A DNA stretch of 64,000 nucleotides from an uncultured Roseibium sp. GTDB lineage: Bacteria; Pseudomonadota; Alphaproteobacteria; Rhizobiales; Stappiaceae. The position numbers and the translations under genes are program-made. The DNA lies in assembly GCF_947494555.1 (NCBI RefSeq), contig NZ_CANLVF010000002.1:1116001-1180000 (forward strand), given 5' to 3'. Positions 9,642 to 18,113 of the stretch are shown in pieces; position 1 is the first letter of the stretch, and each line of letters begins with the position of its first letter. The notes under the pieces are model-generated. The model saw only the letters and a list, made by a program, of their open reading frames with translations. It had not been told where the DNA came from and did no database searches.

Positions 9642-9906
9642 AATAAAAAAATACCTTGCACGCTTTGAGGCTCGGGCGAACCAAAGCACAAAAATTTCTT
9701 CAAGTAACTTCTAGTTTTGTCCAAACATGCTCGCGCCCGCATTACGCTTTTGTTTTTCGGTCCGCTGTAAAACCGATACCGGATCTTTCCTGGATACGCA
9801 TTCCCCAATTGGGTAATGACCATAAAATTTGCCCTCGATAAATTTTGTACATATTTAGTATTCAGAGCTTCGGTTGCAGACTTGTTGTGTGAGTTGTCAC
9901 GTCGAA

Positions 9907-11496
9907 ATGCAGACCAGAACGAAGAAGAGCTTGGCGCGCGTTTTCTCGATTTTACCGGAGGATCGGATCGAGCAAGCGGTCAATGTAACCCTTCAGCGCT
10001 TGAAGACAGTTGAAACACGGGCGAAATCGAGCCTGAAATGGGCCGATTTCGACGAAAACGGCCGCTTTGTTCGCGGCGGCATTACGGAACTTTCGGACTA
10101 CAAGGTCCAGATGGTCTCAAAACCTGAAGACGACCCGGACCTTCAAGACATGGCGGATCATGTTGCCGACGGGTTTGCAGAACCGGGTCGGGTGATTTGC
10201 AATGAAGACTGCAGTCAATTCACGCTTTTCCTGCCTGACCGTGTCTCGACACCGCATTCTGCACCGGTGCCGAGGTTGCGCGGTTTCATCATTGATTTTT
10301 CGGTCTTCAAGAAAATCCATCTCACCTTCCACAGTGAAAACCGATTGACCGACGCCGAAACGCTGGTGGCCTTCCAATTGCTCGCCGGGATCTCGCTGCA
10401 TCACGCGGCTTCCCTTGACAGTGTGAAGGTGGAGACCAAGCGCGCACAGATTAAGACCGCTGCAGCAAAAATGCAGTGCACAGGTCAGCTCGATCTTGTC
10501 AGGTTGCTTATGGGCCAACTTTCCATCATCAGCGTCATCGCAGACGACGAAACGCGCCACGCCTCCTTTGCCGAGGCGTTCATCGCCGAAAAAATGGGGA
10601 ACGACGCACGCCTGGTTGTTGAACGGCTTTCGAACGGTCAGATCTTGCGCTGCATCGAAGTCGGCCCGGCAGATGGGCAACCTGTCGTCGTTTTGCACGG
10701 CATGATGTTCGGAATGTTGCTTTCGGGCGCCTCACCCTATCTGAAAGCGGGAGGACTGCGGTTACTCATGCCGTTGCGGCGCGGCTATCTCGACGCCCGG
10801 CCCATGCTTGACCTCACGGCTGGAGACAATCTGGTCGAGGAAAGTTTCAGCGACCTTTCCCTGTTCCTGGAGCGGCGCAACCTGAAGGACGCAACCCTTC
10901 TTGGACATTCGCTTGGCGCTGTGCTTGCGATGCACTATGCCGCCCGGTTTCCCGGACATGTCGGCAAGTTGGTATTGCTTTGCGCAAACACTGCCGGGAC
11001 CGACGACGAACGCGACAGCTATACCGACATGCTTTATGGGGGATACAAGTCCCTGGGGGAGGCAAATTCGCTCTCCAGAGCGATCACGCTGGAGTTCAGC
11101 CGGCACTATCCGGATGAGCAGACGGCGAAAACCATTCTGGATCGCATGTTCAATGCATCAAAAGCCGACCTGTCAGCAATGGCCGGCCATGGGACTGCCG
11201 CAGCCGTCCATTCCTGGTTCCCCAGTCTTTATCGAAGTTCCGTTGCAGGTATTTCGGACGATTATGATTTCGTCATGAAGGAACTGCTTCCGGCCTCCCC
11301 TCTGGAGACCGATTGCCTGTTCGTCCACGGCAGCGATGATCCCCTCACGCCCGTCAGCACAATCGAAAGTCTCGTCAAACCTTGGCAAAACGCCCGTCTA
11401 ACGACAATTCAAGGAGCTGGGCACTTTGCGACGGCCAGCCATTCACACGAAGTGTGGAGAGAAGTTGCCAGCTATCTGCACTGCGCTTCCGGTTGA
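9907..11496 (+). CDS. LuxR-type HTH fused to alpha/beta hydrolase
   Basis: 529 residues from the ATG at 9907; an upstream TTG (9874) would add 11. Residues 1-145 have no recognised domain. Residues 147-201 read as a LuxR-type helix-turn-helix: LTDAETLVAFQLLAGISL, then VETKRAQIKTAAAKM and QLDLVRLLM match the family pattern. From about residue 240 comes an alpha/beta hydrolase with nucleophile S335 in GHSLGA, acid D477 or D478 in HGSDDPLTP and H506 in GAGHFA, plus an oxyanion segment LHGMMFG. The protein could be a regulator whose sensing domain is a hydrolase, or an enzyme that binds DNA. It lies between two DUF2336 paralogues in the same orientation. Confidence 0.75.
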   Translation: MQTRTKKSLARVFSILPEDRIEQAVNVTLQRLKTVETRAKSSLKWADFDENGRFVRGGITELSDYKVQMVSKPEDDPDLQDMADHVADGFAEPGRVICNEDCSQFTLFLPDRVSTPHSAPVPRLRGFIIDFSVFKKIHLTFHSENRLTDAETLVAFQLLAGISLHHAASLDSVKVETKRAQIKTAAAKMQCTGQLDLVRLLMGQLSIISVIADDETRHASFAEAFIAEKMGNDARLVVERLSNGQILRCIEVGPADGQPVVVLHGMMFGMLLSGASPYLKAGGLRLLMPLRRGYLDARPMLDLTAGDNLVEESFSDLSLFLERRNLKDATLLGHSLGAVLAMHYAARFPGHVGKLVLLCANTAGTDDERDSYTDMLYGGYKSLGEANSLSRAITLEFSRHYPDEQTAKTILDRMFNASKADLSAMAGHGTAAAVHSWFPSLYRSSVAGISDDYDFVMKELLPASPLETDCLFVHGSDDPLTPVSTIESLVKPWQNARLTTIQGAGHFATASHSHEVWREVASYLHCASG

Positions 11497-11776
11497 ATAT
11501 CCACTGTACTTTGCGCTGGAAACCAAACACGCAGTCTGGTTGACGCAGGAAGTGAATAGGCGCGACCGTTCCCTTAAGACATTTGCATAACTTCAAGAAT
11601 TTGTTCCGATTTCCAAGTTAGTCTTGGCGTGGGAAGGTGCAATATCACAAAGGTTGCTACCGATTGCTTCGCGCATATTGATGAAACCGCGTCGTGTGAA
11701 TTTTCCTATTGCGCTTTATCCTCTTGTAAACTGTCTACGGTGTATAGTCAGAGCCAAATGAATGGATGGATCCGAC

Positions 11777-12856
11777 ATGCTCAATGATCTTCTCAACCAA
11801 GCTCAGGACAGCTCACCTGAAAAACGTCACAAGCTGGTTGAACATGTCACCGACCTTTTTGTGACCGGTGCGGAAAGCTACCAGACGGAAGAGATTTCGC
11901 TTTTCAACGCTGTTCTTGAGCGCATGCTTCCAACGATGGAACATGATCAGAAGAAAGATGTCTCGGAGCGATTGGCGCCAATCGACTCAACGTCTCAAAA
12001 GATCGCTTATGAGCTGGCCAGCGACGAGATCGACGTCGCGCGGCCGATGCTGACATCCTCCAACGCTCTGAAATCAGATGATATCCTGCGCCTTGCCAAA
12101 ACGATGGGCCAAGGCCACCTGCTTGCGATTTCGCAGCGCGATCATCTCGAAGCCAAGGTCACCGACGTTCTGCTTGAACGCGGCGAAAGCCCGGTCAAAC
12201 GGTCCGTTGCCGCAAACTCCGGAGCCGAGCTTTCCGATTGGGGCGGACGTCTGCTGGTGAAACTGGCTGAGCGGGACGACAAGATCCGTGATGCAATGAT
12301 CGAGCGTTCAGACGTTTCGGAAGACGACTACGAGAAACTGATCTCGCAGATGCCTGAAGTTCAGCAGGCAAAGATCCGGAAAATGCGTGAAGAGAACGAG
12401 CAGTTGGTTCTGTCCCTCTTCCACGAGGCCAGCAAGGTTGTTGCAAGCACGAAACTTGAGCGCAAGAACAGCAGGATCAACGTCAAGGTTGCCCTGAAGG
12501 ACATTCGCGAGGGACGCGGCTCGATCAACCAGGCGATGACCCAGCTTTCCCTGTCCAACAACCTGTTCGATATCTGCTTCCTGCTCGCGCAAATGGCAGG
12601 GCTGGACCAGAAATACGTGACGAATGTCATGGTGCGTTACGACGCGACGGGTGTGGCCGTCCTGTGTAAGGCCATGGGCGTCGACAAAAACGGTTATACG
12701 GCCCTTTGTCGCGCACGGGCGACCAACAACAAACAGCCGCAGACGACTGTCCAGAACTGGATTAACGACTATCAGGAACTCACGGAAAAGGACGCGCGCA
12801 GACTGCTCTCGTTCATGAAGATCCGTTTGAGCACGCTCGAAGAGCAGGCCGCCTGA
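11777..12856 (+). CDS. DUF2336 protein, paralogue 2
   Basis: 359 residues. The ATG at 11777 is chosen over 11762 because it aligns exactly with the start of paralogue 1 (MLNDLLNQAQDSSPEK against MSQSLLQLAKDSSSEK) and has GGATGGA upstream. Helical repeats run through the N-terminal two thirds; the C-terminal part (MVRYDATGVAVLCKAMGVD) is the best conserved region. It contains about 30 extra residues (GGRLLVKLAERDDKIRDAMI and flanks, near residue 155) missing from paralogue 1. Function is unknown for the family. The stretch 11497-11776 upstream is AT-rich and shows no gene. Confidence 0.75.
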   Translation: MLNDLLNQAQDSSPEKRHKLVEHVTDLFVTGAESYQTEEISLFNAVLERMLPTMEHDQKKDVSERLAPIDSTSQKIAYELASDEIDVARPMLTSSNALKSDDILRLAKTMGQGHLLAISQRDHLEAKVTDVLLERGESPVKRSVAANSGAELSDWGGRLLVKLAERDDKIRDAMIERSDVSEDDYEKLISQMPEVQQAKIRKMREENEQLVLSLFHEASKVVASTKLERKNSRINVKVALKDIREGRGSINQAMTQLSLSNNLFDICFLLAQMAGLDQKYVTNVMVRYDATGVAVLCKAMGVDKNGYTALCRARATNNKQPQTTVQNWINDYQELTEKDARRLLSFMKIRLSTLEEQAA

Positions 12857-12880
12857 CCGGCTGCCTGCGCTTTCAACCCG

Positions 12881-14119
12881 CTATTCAGCTCCGATTTCCC
12901 GCGTCACAACAGCAGCACCTGCTTCAAGGGTGCGATGCACCGGACACTTGTCCGCAATTTCGAGCATTCTCTGGCGCGTCGCACTGTCCAGATTTCCTTC
13001 CAGCGTGATGAGCCTTTCGAACCTGTCGATTTTGCCACCACGCTCCTTCTGATCATCCGTACATTCTTGGCAGTCCGACGCGTGGACCTTGTCATGCAGG
13101 ACTCGCGTGCCGATCCGGTCGACGTTGAGCCCCTTCCGGTCCGCGTACATGCGTAAGGTCATGACCGTACATGCGCCCAAAGCTGTGGAAAGGAATTCAT
13201 AAGGCGACGGTCCGCTGTCAAATCCGCCAAAGTCAACCGGTTCGTCCGCAATCATCCGGTGGTGCCCGACGGCGACCATTGACTGGAACTTCCCCTGCCC
13301 GGTTTCCATCACTTCTACGCCTTCCTTGACCACCTGGGATGCGGCCTTTGCTTCCGTATCCAGATAGCCGCTCACCCAGCCTGCAATCACCCTGGACGCA
13401 TAAATCGCGTCTTCGCTGCGTGTGAGCAGGTGATCGGCCTTGTCGAGCGAAACGAAGCTTTTGGGATGTTTCGCTGCAACAAAGATGTTGGTCGCATTAT
13501 CGATGCCGACCGTGTCATCAAGCGGTGCATGCATCACCAGCAGGGCCTTGCCCAGATTTGCGGCCTTACTGCGCACGGTCTGGGCTTCAAGGTCATCCAG
13601 AAATTCCTTGCGGATCGTGAATGTTCGCCCGGCAAGGTCGACATCACCGGCGCCTTTCTCGCGGATCTCGTCAACTGACCCTCCAAAATTATGGACAACG
13701 TGGTCTGCGTCGGACGGCGCACCTATCGTCACGACAGCACGCGCCTCCGGAATGTCTGCGGCAACCGATAAAATGGCCGCGCCACCGAGTGAATGTCCGA
13801 TCAGAAGCTGTGGCGCTTCATAATTCCTTCTGAGAAAATCTGCCGCAAGCTTGAGATCTTCCACATTGGAGGAAAACCCCGTAGAGGAAAAGTCACCACC
13901 GCTGCCGCCCAGGCCGGTAAAATCAAAGCGCAGAACGGCAATGCCCTCGGCACTGAGCGCACCGGCGATGTGCCGGGCTGCCGGAATGTCCTTGGAACAG
14001 GTAAAACAATGCGCAAAGAGCGCAAAAGCGCGGATCTTGCCGGCCGGCAGATCAAGGCGTGCAGCCAGTTTGGCGCCGTGAGCCCCGTCAAATTCCAGTT
14101 TCAAAGGTCGATTTGCCAT
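12881..14119 (-). CDS. Bifunctional alpha/beta hydrolase-OsmC fusion
   Basis: 412 residues. Residues 1-250 form an alpha/beta hydrolase with a nucleophile at S110 (LIGHSLGG), an acid in MHAPLDDTVG and a histidine in LDKADHLL. Residues 270-412 form an OsmC/Ohr-like domain with the two redox cysteines, C317 (ALGACTVMTLRMYAD) and C392 (ADKCPVHRTL). OsmC proteins reduce organic peroxides; in this fusion type the hydrolase substrate is unknown. The two-domain architecture is known from other proteobacteria. It ends 24 bases from the convergent DUF2336 gene, and the 211 bases between it and the peptide importer show nothing I can call. Confidence 0.9.
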   Translation of the reverse strand: MANRPLKLEFDGAHGAKLAARLDLPAGKIRAFALFAHCFTCSKDIPAARHIAGALSAEGIAVLRFDFTGLGGSGGDFSSTGFSSNVEDLKLAADFLRRNYEAPQLLIGHSLGGAAILSVAADIPEARAVVTIGAPSDADHVVHNFGGSVDEIREKGAGDVDLAGRTFTIRKEFLDDLEAQTVRSKAANLGKALLVMHAPLDDTVGIDNATNIFVAAKHPKSFVSLDKADHLLTRSEDAIYASRVIAGWVSGYLDTEAKAASQVVKEGVEVMETGQGKFQSMVAVGHHRMIADEPVDFGGFDSGPSPYEFLSTALGACTVMTLRMYADRKGLNVDRIGTRVLHDKVHASDCQECTDDQKERGGKIDRFERLITLEGNLDSATRQRMLEIADKCPVHRTLEAGAAVVTREIGAE

Positions 14120-14330
14120 GGTTCAGCCCTCCAGCTCTTCATCGCGCCTGAGATAAGCACGAACGCGTGTCTTGCAAATCACGGCAAGGTGTGAGCGCTG
14201 TGATGAGACGAACGCCGCAGAGACAATGCTGCGCAAGCGAGCGAGCCGCCCGCAGATCGCCTCTTTCGGATCCATGCCGCTCGGTTCGGTATCGGACTTT
14301 GCGTTCCAGGTGCCATTGGGCCTGAAGGCG

Positions 14331-15107
14331 TCAGACAAATTCCTTGAATGTCGCGAGAGCTTCCCGGTCATACCCCTGGGATGCTGTCCAGAGTTGTCTG
14401 GTGTACTCGTGCTTGACGTTTCCGGTTCGCATCTGTTCTTCGCTCATCTCTTCAACGATTTCTCCGCGATTCATAACAGCTATCCTGCTGCACAAATGGC
14501 CGACAACCGCGAGATCGTGACTGACCATGATATAGGTCAGTCCGTGCGTCTTCCGCAGAGCGGAGAGAAGATTGAGAATTTCCGCCTGCACGGAGACATC
14601 AAGGGCGCTTGTGGGCTCATCCAGTAAAATGACCCTGGGCTCAAGAATGAGCGCACGCGCAATCGCCACGCGTTGCCGCTGGCCGCCGGACAGCTGATGC
14701 GGATACCGGAAACGGAACTCCGGACCAAGCCCGACCTCCGTCAGGATTTTCAAGACGCGGTCCTCACGGTTTTTCAAGCCGTGAATAATAAGTGGTTCGC
14801 TCAGCGTGTCGTCCACCGTTCGGCGTGGATGCAACGAGCCGTAAGGATCCTGGAAGACCATTTGCATGTGTTTTCTGGAAGCGACCGAGCGTTTTCCTTG
14901 CAGTGGTTTACCGGCGATACGTATCGTGCCCGTCCAGTGCGAATAGATCCCCACCATGGCCCTCAGCACCGTCGATTTACCGGATCCCGATTCACCAACG
15001 ATGCCGTAGCTCTCTCCTTCGGCAACAGTCAGATTGGCGTTTTTCACCGCTGCAATCTGCGACTTTCCCGAGCCGAATGTAATGCCCAGATGCTCGATTT
15101 CGATCAT
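14331..15107 (-). CDS. Oligopeptide ABC transporter ATPase, OppF/DppF type
   Basis: 258 residues with Walker A (GESGSGKST), Q loop (QMVFQDPYGSLHPRRTV, a hallmark of Opp/Dpp ATPases), signature LSGGQRQRVAIARAL, Walker B (VILLDEP) and the H loop (VSHDLAV). Energises peptide or nickel-type import with the partner ATPase. Its ATG overlaps the stop of the upstream ATPase gene by four bases (ATGA), so it is the last gene of the five-gene importer operon. Confidence 0.9.
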   Translation of the reverse strand: MIEIEHLGITFGSGKSQIAAVKNANLTVAEGESYGIVGESGSGKSTVLRAMVGIYSHWTGTIRIAGKPLQGKRSVASRKHMQMVFQDPYGSLHPRRTVDDTLSEPLIIHGLKNREDRVLKILTEVGLGPEFRFRYPHQLSGGQRQRVAIARALILEPRVILLDEPTSALDVSVQAEILNLLSALRKTHGLTYIMVSHDLAVVGHLCSRIAVMNRGEIVEEMSEEQMRTGNVKHEYTRQLWTASQGYDREALATFKEFV

Positions 15108-16000
15108 CGGGAAGCGCCTCCGGAAAGACCGTCTTCATGCAGCCAGGCTGGATCCCGCTTCAGGACAGGCAGATCGTCGTGCCGGCCATCGAGTTTCGGG
15201 AGGCAATTCAGCAGTCCCTTGGTGTAGGGATGCTGGGCCTTGTCGAGATGCTTTGCGTCCAGGGTCTCCATGATCCTGCCGCCATACATGACCAGAACGC
15301 GATCGCAGAAACTCGATACCAGATTGAGGTCGTGGCTGATCAGCACAAGACCCATGCCGCGCTCGCGCACCATGTCGTCAAGAAGCGACAGGACCTGCAT
15401 CTGAACGGTTACATCGAGCGCGGAAGTCGGCTCATCAGCGATCATGACTTGAGGATTGGTAATCAGCATCATGGCGATCATGATGCGCTGTCCCATGCCA
15501 CCGGACACCTGATGGGGATAGAGCGAATAGACTTTCTCCGGCTCGCGGATGCGAACGGTCTCCAGCATCGAAAGCGCACGTTTTTTCGCTTCGGCGCGCG
15601 AGACGTGTTCGTGCCGCCGGCAGGATTCAGCGATTTGGCCGCCAACGGTGAGAACCGGATTGAGCGAGTATTTCGGATCCTGCATGATCATCGAAATACG
15701 GGAGCCCCTGATGGAGCGCATGGTCTTTGCATTGGCCTTCATCAGGTCCATGCCGTCGAACATCATCCTGCTGGCGTCGATCCTGCCGTTTCCGGCTGTC
15801 AGGCGCAAAAGTGCCCTGCCCGTCTGCGATTTGCCGGATCCTGACTCGCCGACAATTCCCAGACGCTCACGGCCGAGGTCAAAACTGACGCCACGCACAG
15901 CATGAACGGGACCCTTTGGCGTTGAGAACGTGACGTGCAGATCGCGCACAGAAATGAGGGGGGCTTCGGCCTCAAACCCTGTCGTTTCCAACTTGTTCAT
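15104..16000 (-). CDS. Oligopeptide ABC transporter ATPase, OppD/DppD type
   Basis: 298 residues. Walker A GESGSGKSQT, Q-loop region MIMQDPKYSLNPVLTVG, signature VSGGMGQRIMIAMML (a GG-M variant common in this subfamily), Walker B VMIADEPTSALD and H loop ISHDL. The C-terminal extension (HPYTKGLLNCLPKLDG) is the oligopeptide-type domain often carrying an iron-sulfur motif, but the usual cysteine set is not complete here. It follows the permease gene with only two bases between them. Confidence 0.9.
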   Translation of the reverse strand: MNKLETTGFEAEAPLISVRDLHVTFSTPKGPVHAVRGVSFDLGRERLGIVGESGSGKSQTGRALLRLTAGNGRIDASRMMFDGMDLMKANAKTMRSIRGSRISMIMQDPKYSLNPVLTVGGQIAESCRRHEHVSRAEAKKRALSMLETVRIREPEKVYSLYPHQVSGGMGQRIMIAMMLITNPQVMIADEPTSALDVTVQMQVLSLLDDMVRERGMGLVLISHDLNLVSSFCDRVLVMYGGRIMETLDAKHLDKAQHPYTKGLLNCLPKLDGRHDDLPVLKRDPAWLHEDGLSGGASR

Positions 16001-16002
16001 CC

Positions 16003-16926
16003 TCAGTGCCCCCCGGAGCTGCGCGGATCAAGCACGTCCCGCAGGCCGTCGCCAAGAAGGTTGAACCCAAGCGAAACGACGAGAATGGCTATCCCGGGAA
16101 TGGTCGGAACCCACCACTGGTCAAGTAGGTAGTCGCGGCCGGAAGCAATCATGGCGCCCCATTCGGCAAGCGGCGGCTGCGCGCCAAGCCCAAGGAAGCC
16201 CAGCCCAGCCGCTGTCAGGATAATGCCCGCCATGTCGAGCGTCAGCCGGACAATCGTGGAAGACAGGCACATGGGCATGATGTGCGCGAACAGGATCCTG
16301 ATCCGAGACGCCCCCATGATTTGTGCGGCCATGATGTATTCGCTGTTTCGCAGTGTCAGCGTTTCGGCGCGGGCAAGGCGCGCATAGGGCGACCATGTGG
16401 TCAGTGCGATGGCAAGCACCGCGTTTTCCAGTCCGGGTCCGAGAACGGCCACAAAGGCCAGCGCGAGAATGAGACGCGGAAAGGCGAGGAAAATGTCGGT
16501 AATGCGCATCAGCGTCGCATCAACAACCCCGCCAAGAAGACCCGCCGTCGTTCCGATGATCAAGCCGATCGGCATGACAATGATGGACACAAGGAAGATG
16601 ATGTAGAGCGTGACCCTCGAGCCCCAGACTATGCGCGCAAAAATGTCCCTGCCGAGCTCATCCGTTCCGAACCAGTGTTCGGCACTTGGCGGCGCAAGGC
16701 GGTTGGCGAGATCCTGTGTCGTACCGTCCCCACCTGCGATCCACGGCGCGAACAGAGCCACGAAACACAGAAAGAGAACGATTGCCAGACCGAACATGGC
16801 AATCGGATTGCCCTTGAAGGCGAGCCAGCCGATGTAAATCCTCTGGCATTTTGCCTGGAATGCGTTGCGGGGCGTGTCTGCAAGCAACCAGGAGGATTCG
16901 TGACCGAGACTGCTTTGCGACATCAC
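16003..16926 (-). CDS. Peptide ABC transporter permease, DppC type
   Basis: 307 residues with an N-terminal helix (AMFGLAIVLFLCFVALFAPWIA), the DppC-type motif HWFGTDELGRDIFARIVWGSR, and about five further helices. The cytoplasmic EAA-like loop (YIMAAQIMGASRIRILFAHI) contacts the ATPases. Start overlaps the previous permease stop as ATGA. Together with the next gene it forms the transmembrane channel of the importer. Confidence 0.9.
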   Translation of the reverse strand: MMSQSSLGHESSWLLADTPRNAFQAKCQRIYIGWLAFKGNPIAMFGLAIVLFLCFVALFAPWIAGGDGTTQDLANRLAPPSAEHWFGTDELGRDIFARIVWGSRVTLYIIFLVSIIVMPIGLIIGTTAGLLGGVVDATLMRITDIFLAFPRLILALAFVAVLGPGLENAVLAIALTTWSPYARLARAETLTLRNSEYIMAAQIMGASRIRILFAHIMPMCLSSTIVRLTLDMAGIILTAAGLGFLGLGAQPPLAEWGAMIASGRDYLLDQWWVPTIPGIAILVVSLGFNLLGDGLRDVLDPRSSGGH

Positions 16927-17981
16927 TTGGCCCTCGGATCAACGATCCGATAAAGCATATCGGACAACATGTTGATGAACACAAAGGAGATACCGACGAC
17001 AAGCGTCCCGCCGATCACCGCGTTCATATCCGCATTGAACAGCGAGTTCGTGATGTATTGGCCGATACCCGGCCAGGCAAAGACGGTTTCAGTCAGGACC
17101 GATCCCTCCAGCAGGCTTGCGTAGGTCAGGCCGATGATCGTGATCAACTGAACAAGCACGTTCCGGAATGCGTGATACCAGATCACTGTCCCTTCCCGCA
17201 GTCCTTTGACGCGCGCGGTCAGGACATATTCCTGATTGAGCTGGTCGAGCATGAACGAGCGTGTCATGCGGGCGATGTAGGCCAGTGAATAGATTGCAAG
17301 CATGGAGGCAGGCAGGATTACGTGGGACAGCGCGTTATGAAAAACGTCCCATTCCCCGGCGATCGCAGCATCGATCATGATGACCCCGGTCACCGGATCG
17401 ACGATCCCGTCATAAAAGAAATCGATGCGGCCCGGCCCGGCGACCCAGTCAAGCTTTGCGTAAAACACGAGAAGTGCCACCATACCGAGCCAGAAAATCG
17501 GTATGGAATGGCCCAGCAGCCCGACGACTCGCACCACGTGATCGATCAGTGTCCCTTGCCGCACTGCGGCCAGCACGCCGGCGGGAATGCCGATAATCAT
17601 ACCAACGACAGTCGCGATCGTCGCCAACTCGAGAGTTGCCGGGAAAAAGCGCTTTATGTCCTCCAGAACAGGCTGCCCGGTCATGACCGAACTGCCAAAG
17701 TCCCCGCGCAAGATATCGCCCAGAAAAATGAGATACTGCTGCCAGATCGGCTTGTCGAGGCCGAGCTGGAGATACATTGCGTCATAGACTTCCTTGGACG
17801 CCCGGTCACCAACGATCGCAACAACTGGATCGTTGGGCATGATGCGCCCGATGATAAACGTGATCGCGGTCAGGCCGATAAAGGTGAGGATCAGCATGAA
17901 GATGCCCCCACCGATTTTCCTCGCCACATCCAGATATGGCCTGAAATCCACCGAGCTTTGCGCTGTGGAACTGTCGGTCAT
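16923..17981 (-). CDS. Peptide ABC transporter permease, DppB type
   Basis: 352 residues from the ATG at 17981; the longer frame to 18059 would add a non-conserved basic stretch. The N-terminal helix (GGIFMLILTFIGLTAITFIIG) and the motif DPVVAIVGDRASKEVYDAM with LGLDKPIWQQYL are typical of DppB/OppB. The EAA loop (YVLTARVKGLREGTVIWYHA) and TVFAWPGIGQYI close the family pattern. It is separated from the binding-protein gene by 132 bases that contain a stem-loop. Confidence 0.9.
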   Translation of the reverse strand: MTDSSTAQSSVDFRPYLDVARKIGGGIFMLILTFIGLTAITFIIGRIMPNDPVVAIVGDRASKEVYDAMYLQLGLDKPIWQQYLIFLGDILRGDFGSSVMTGQPVLEDIKRFFPATLELATIATVVGMIIGIPAGVLAAVRQGTLIDHVVRVVGLLGHSIPIFWLGMVALLVFYAKLDWVAGPGRIDFFYDGIVDPVTGVIMIDAAIAGEWDVFHNALSHVILPASMLAIYSLAYIARMTRSFMLDQLNQEYVLTARVKGLREGTVIWYHAFRNVLVQLITIIGLTYASLLEGSVLTETVFAWPGIGQYITNSLFNADMNAVIGGTLVVGISFVFINMLSDMLYRIVDPRAK

Positions 17982-18073
17982 TCCGGATGCCCCCGGTTTC
18001 AAAACCTGTTTACGTAAAGTCGCGCTTCCCCATCCTGACGATGAGGAAACGCGTTGCAAGTCTCAGACGGCCA

Positions 18074-18099
18074 CGCGCGCCGCAGTGGTTTGGCGCGCG
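18074..18099. repeat. Stem-loop between binding protein and permease genes
   Basis: CGCGCGCC (18074-18081) pairs perfectly with GGCGCGCG (18092-18099), loop of 10, extended by an outer GGC/GCC pair. Such stems between a solute-binding protein gene and its permeases usually protect the upstream message, giving an excess of binding protein. That role is inferred. Confidence 0.6.
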
Positions 18100-18113
18100 A
18101 AGCCGTGCCTGGC

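Noticed and set aside
9488..9823. 111-codon minus-strand frame
   Set aside because: It spans the minus-strand terminator at 9606-9641 and has no recognisable start signal or domain.
14123..14371. 82-codon minus-strand frame after the importer ATPase
   Set aside because: It overlaps the ATPase gene end in another frame and lacks a ribosome site and domain.
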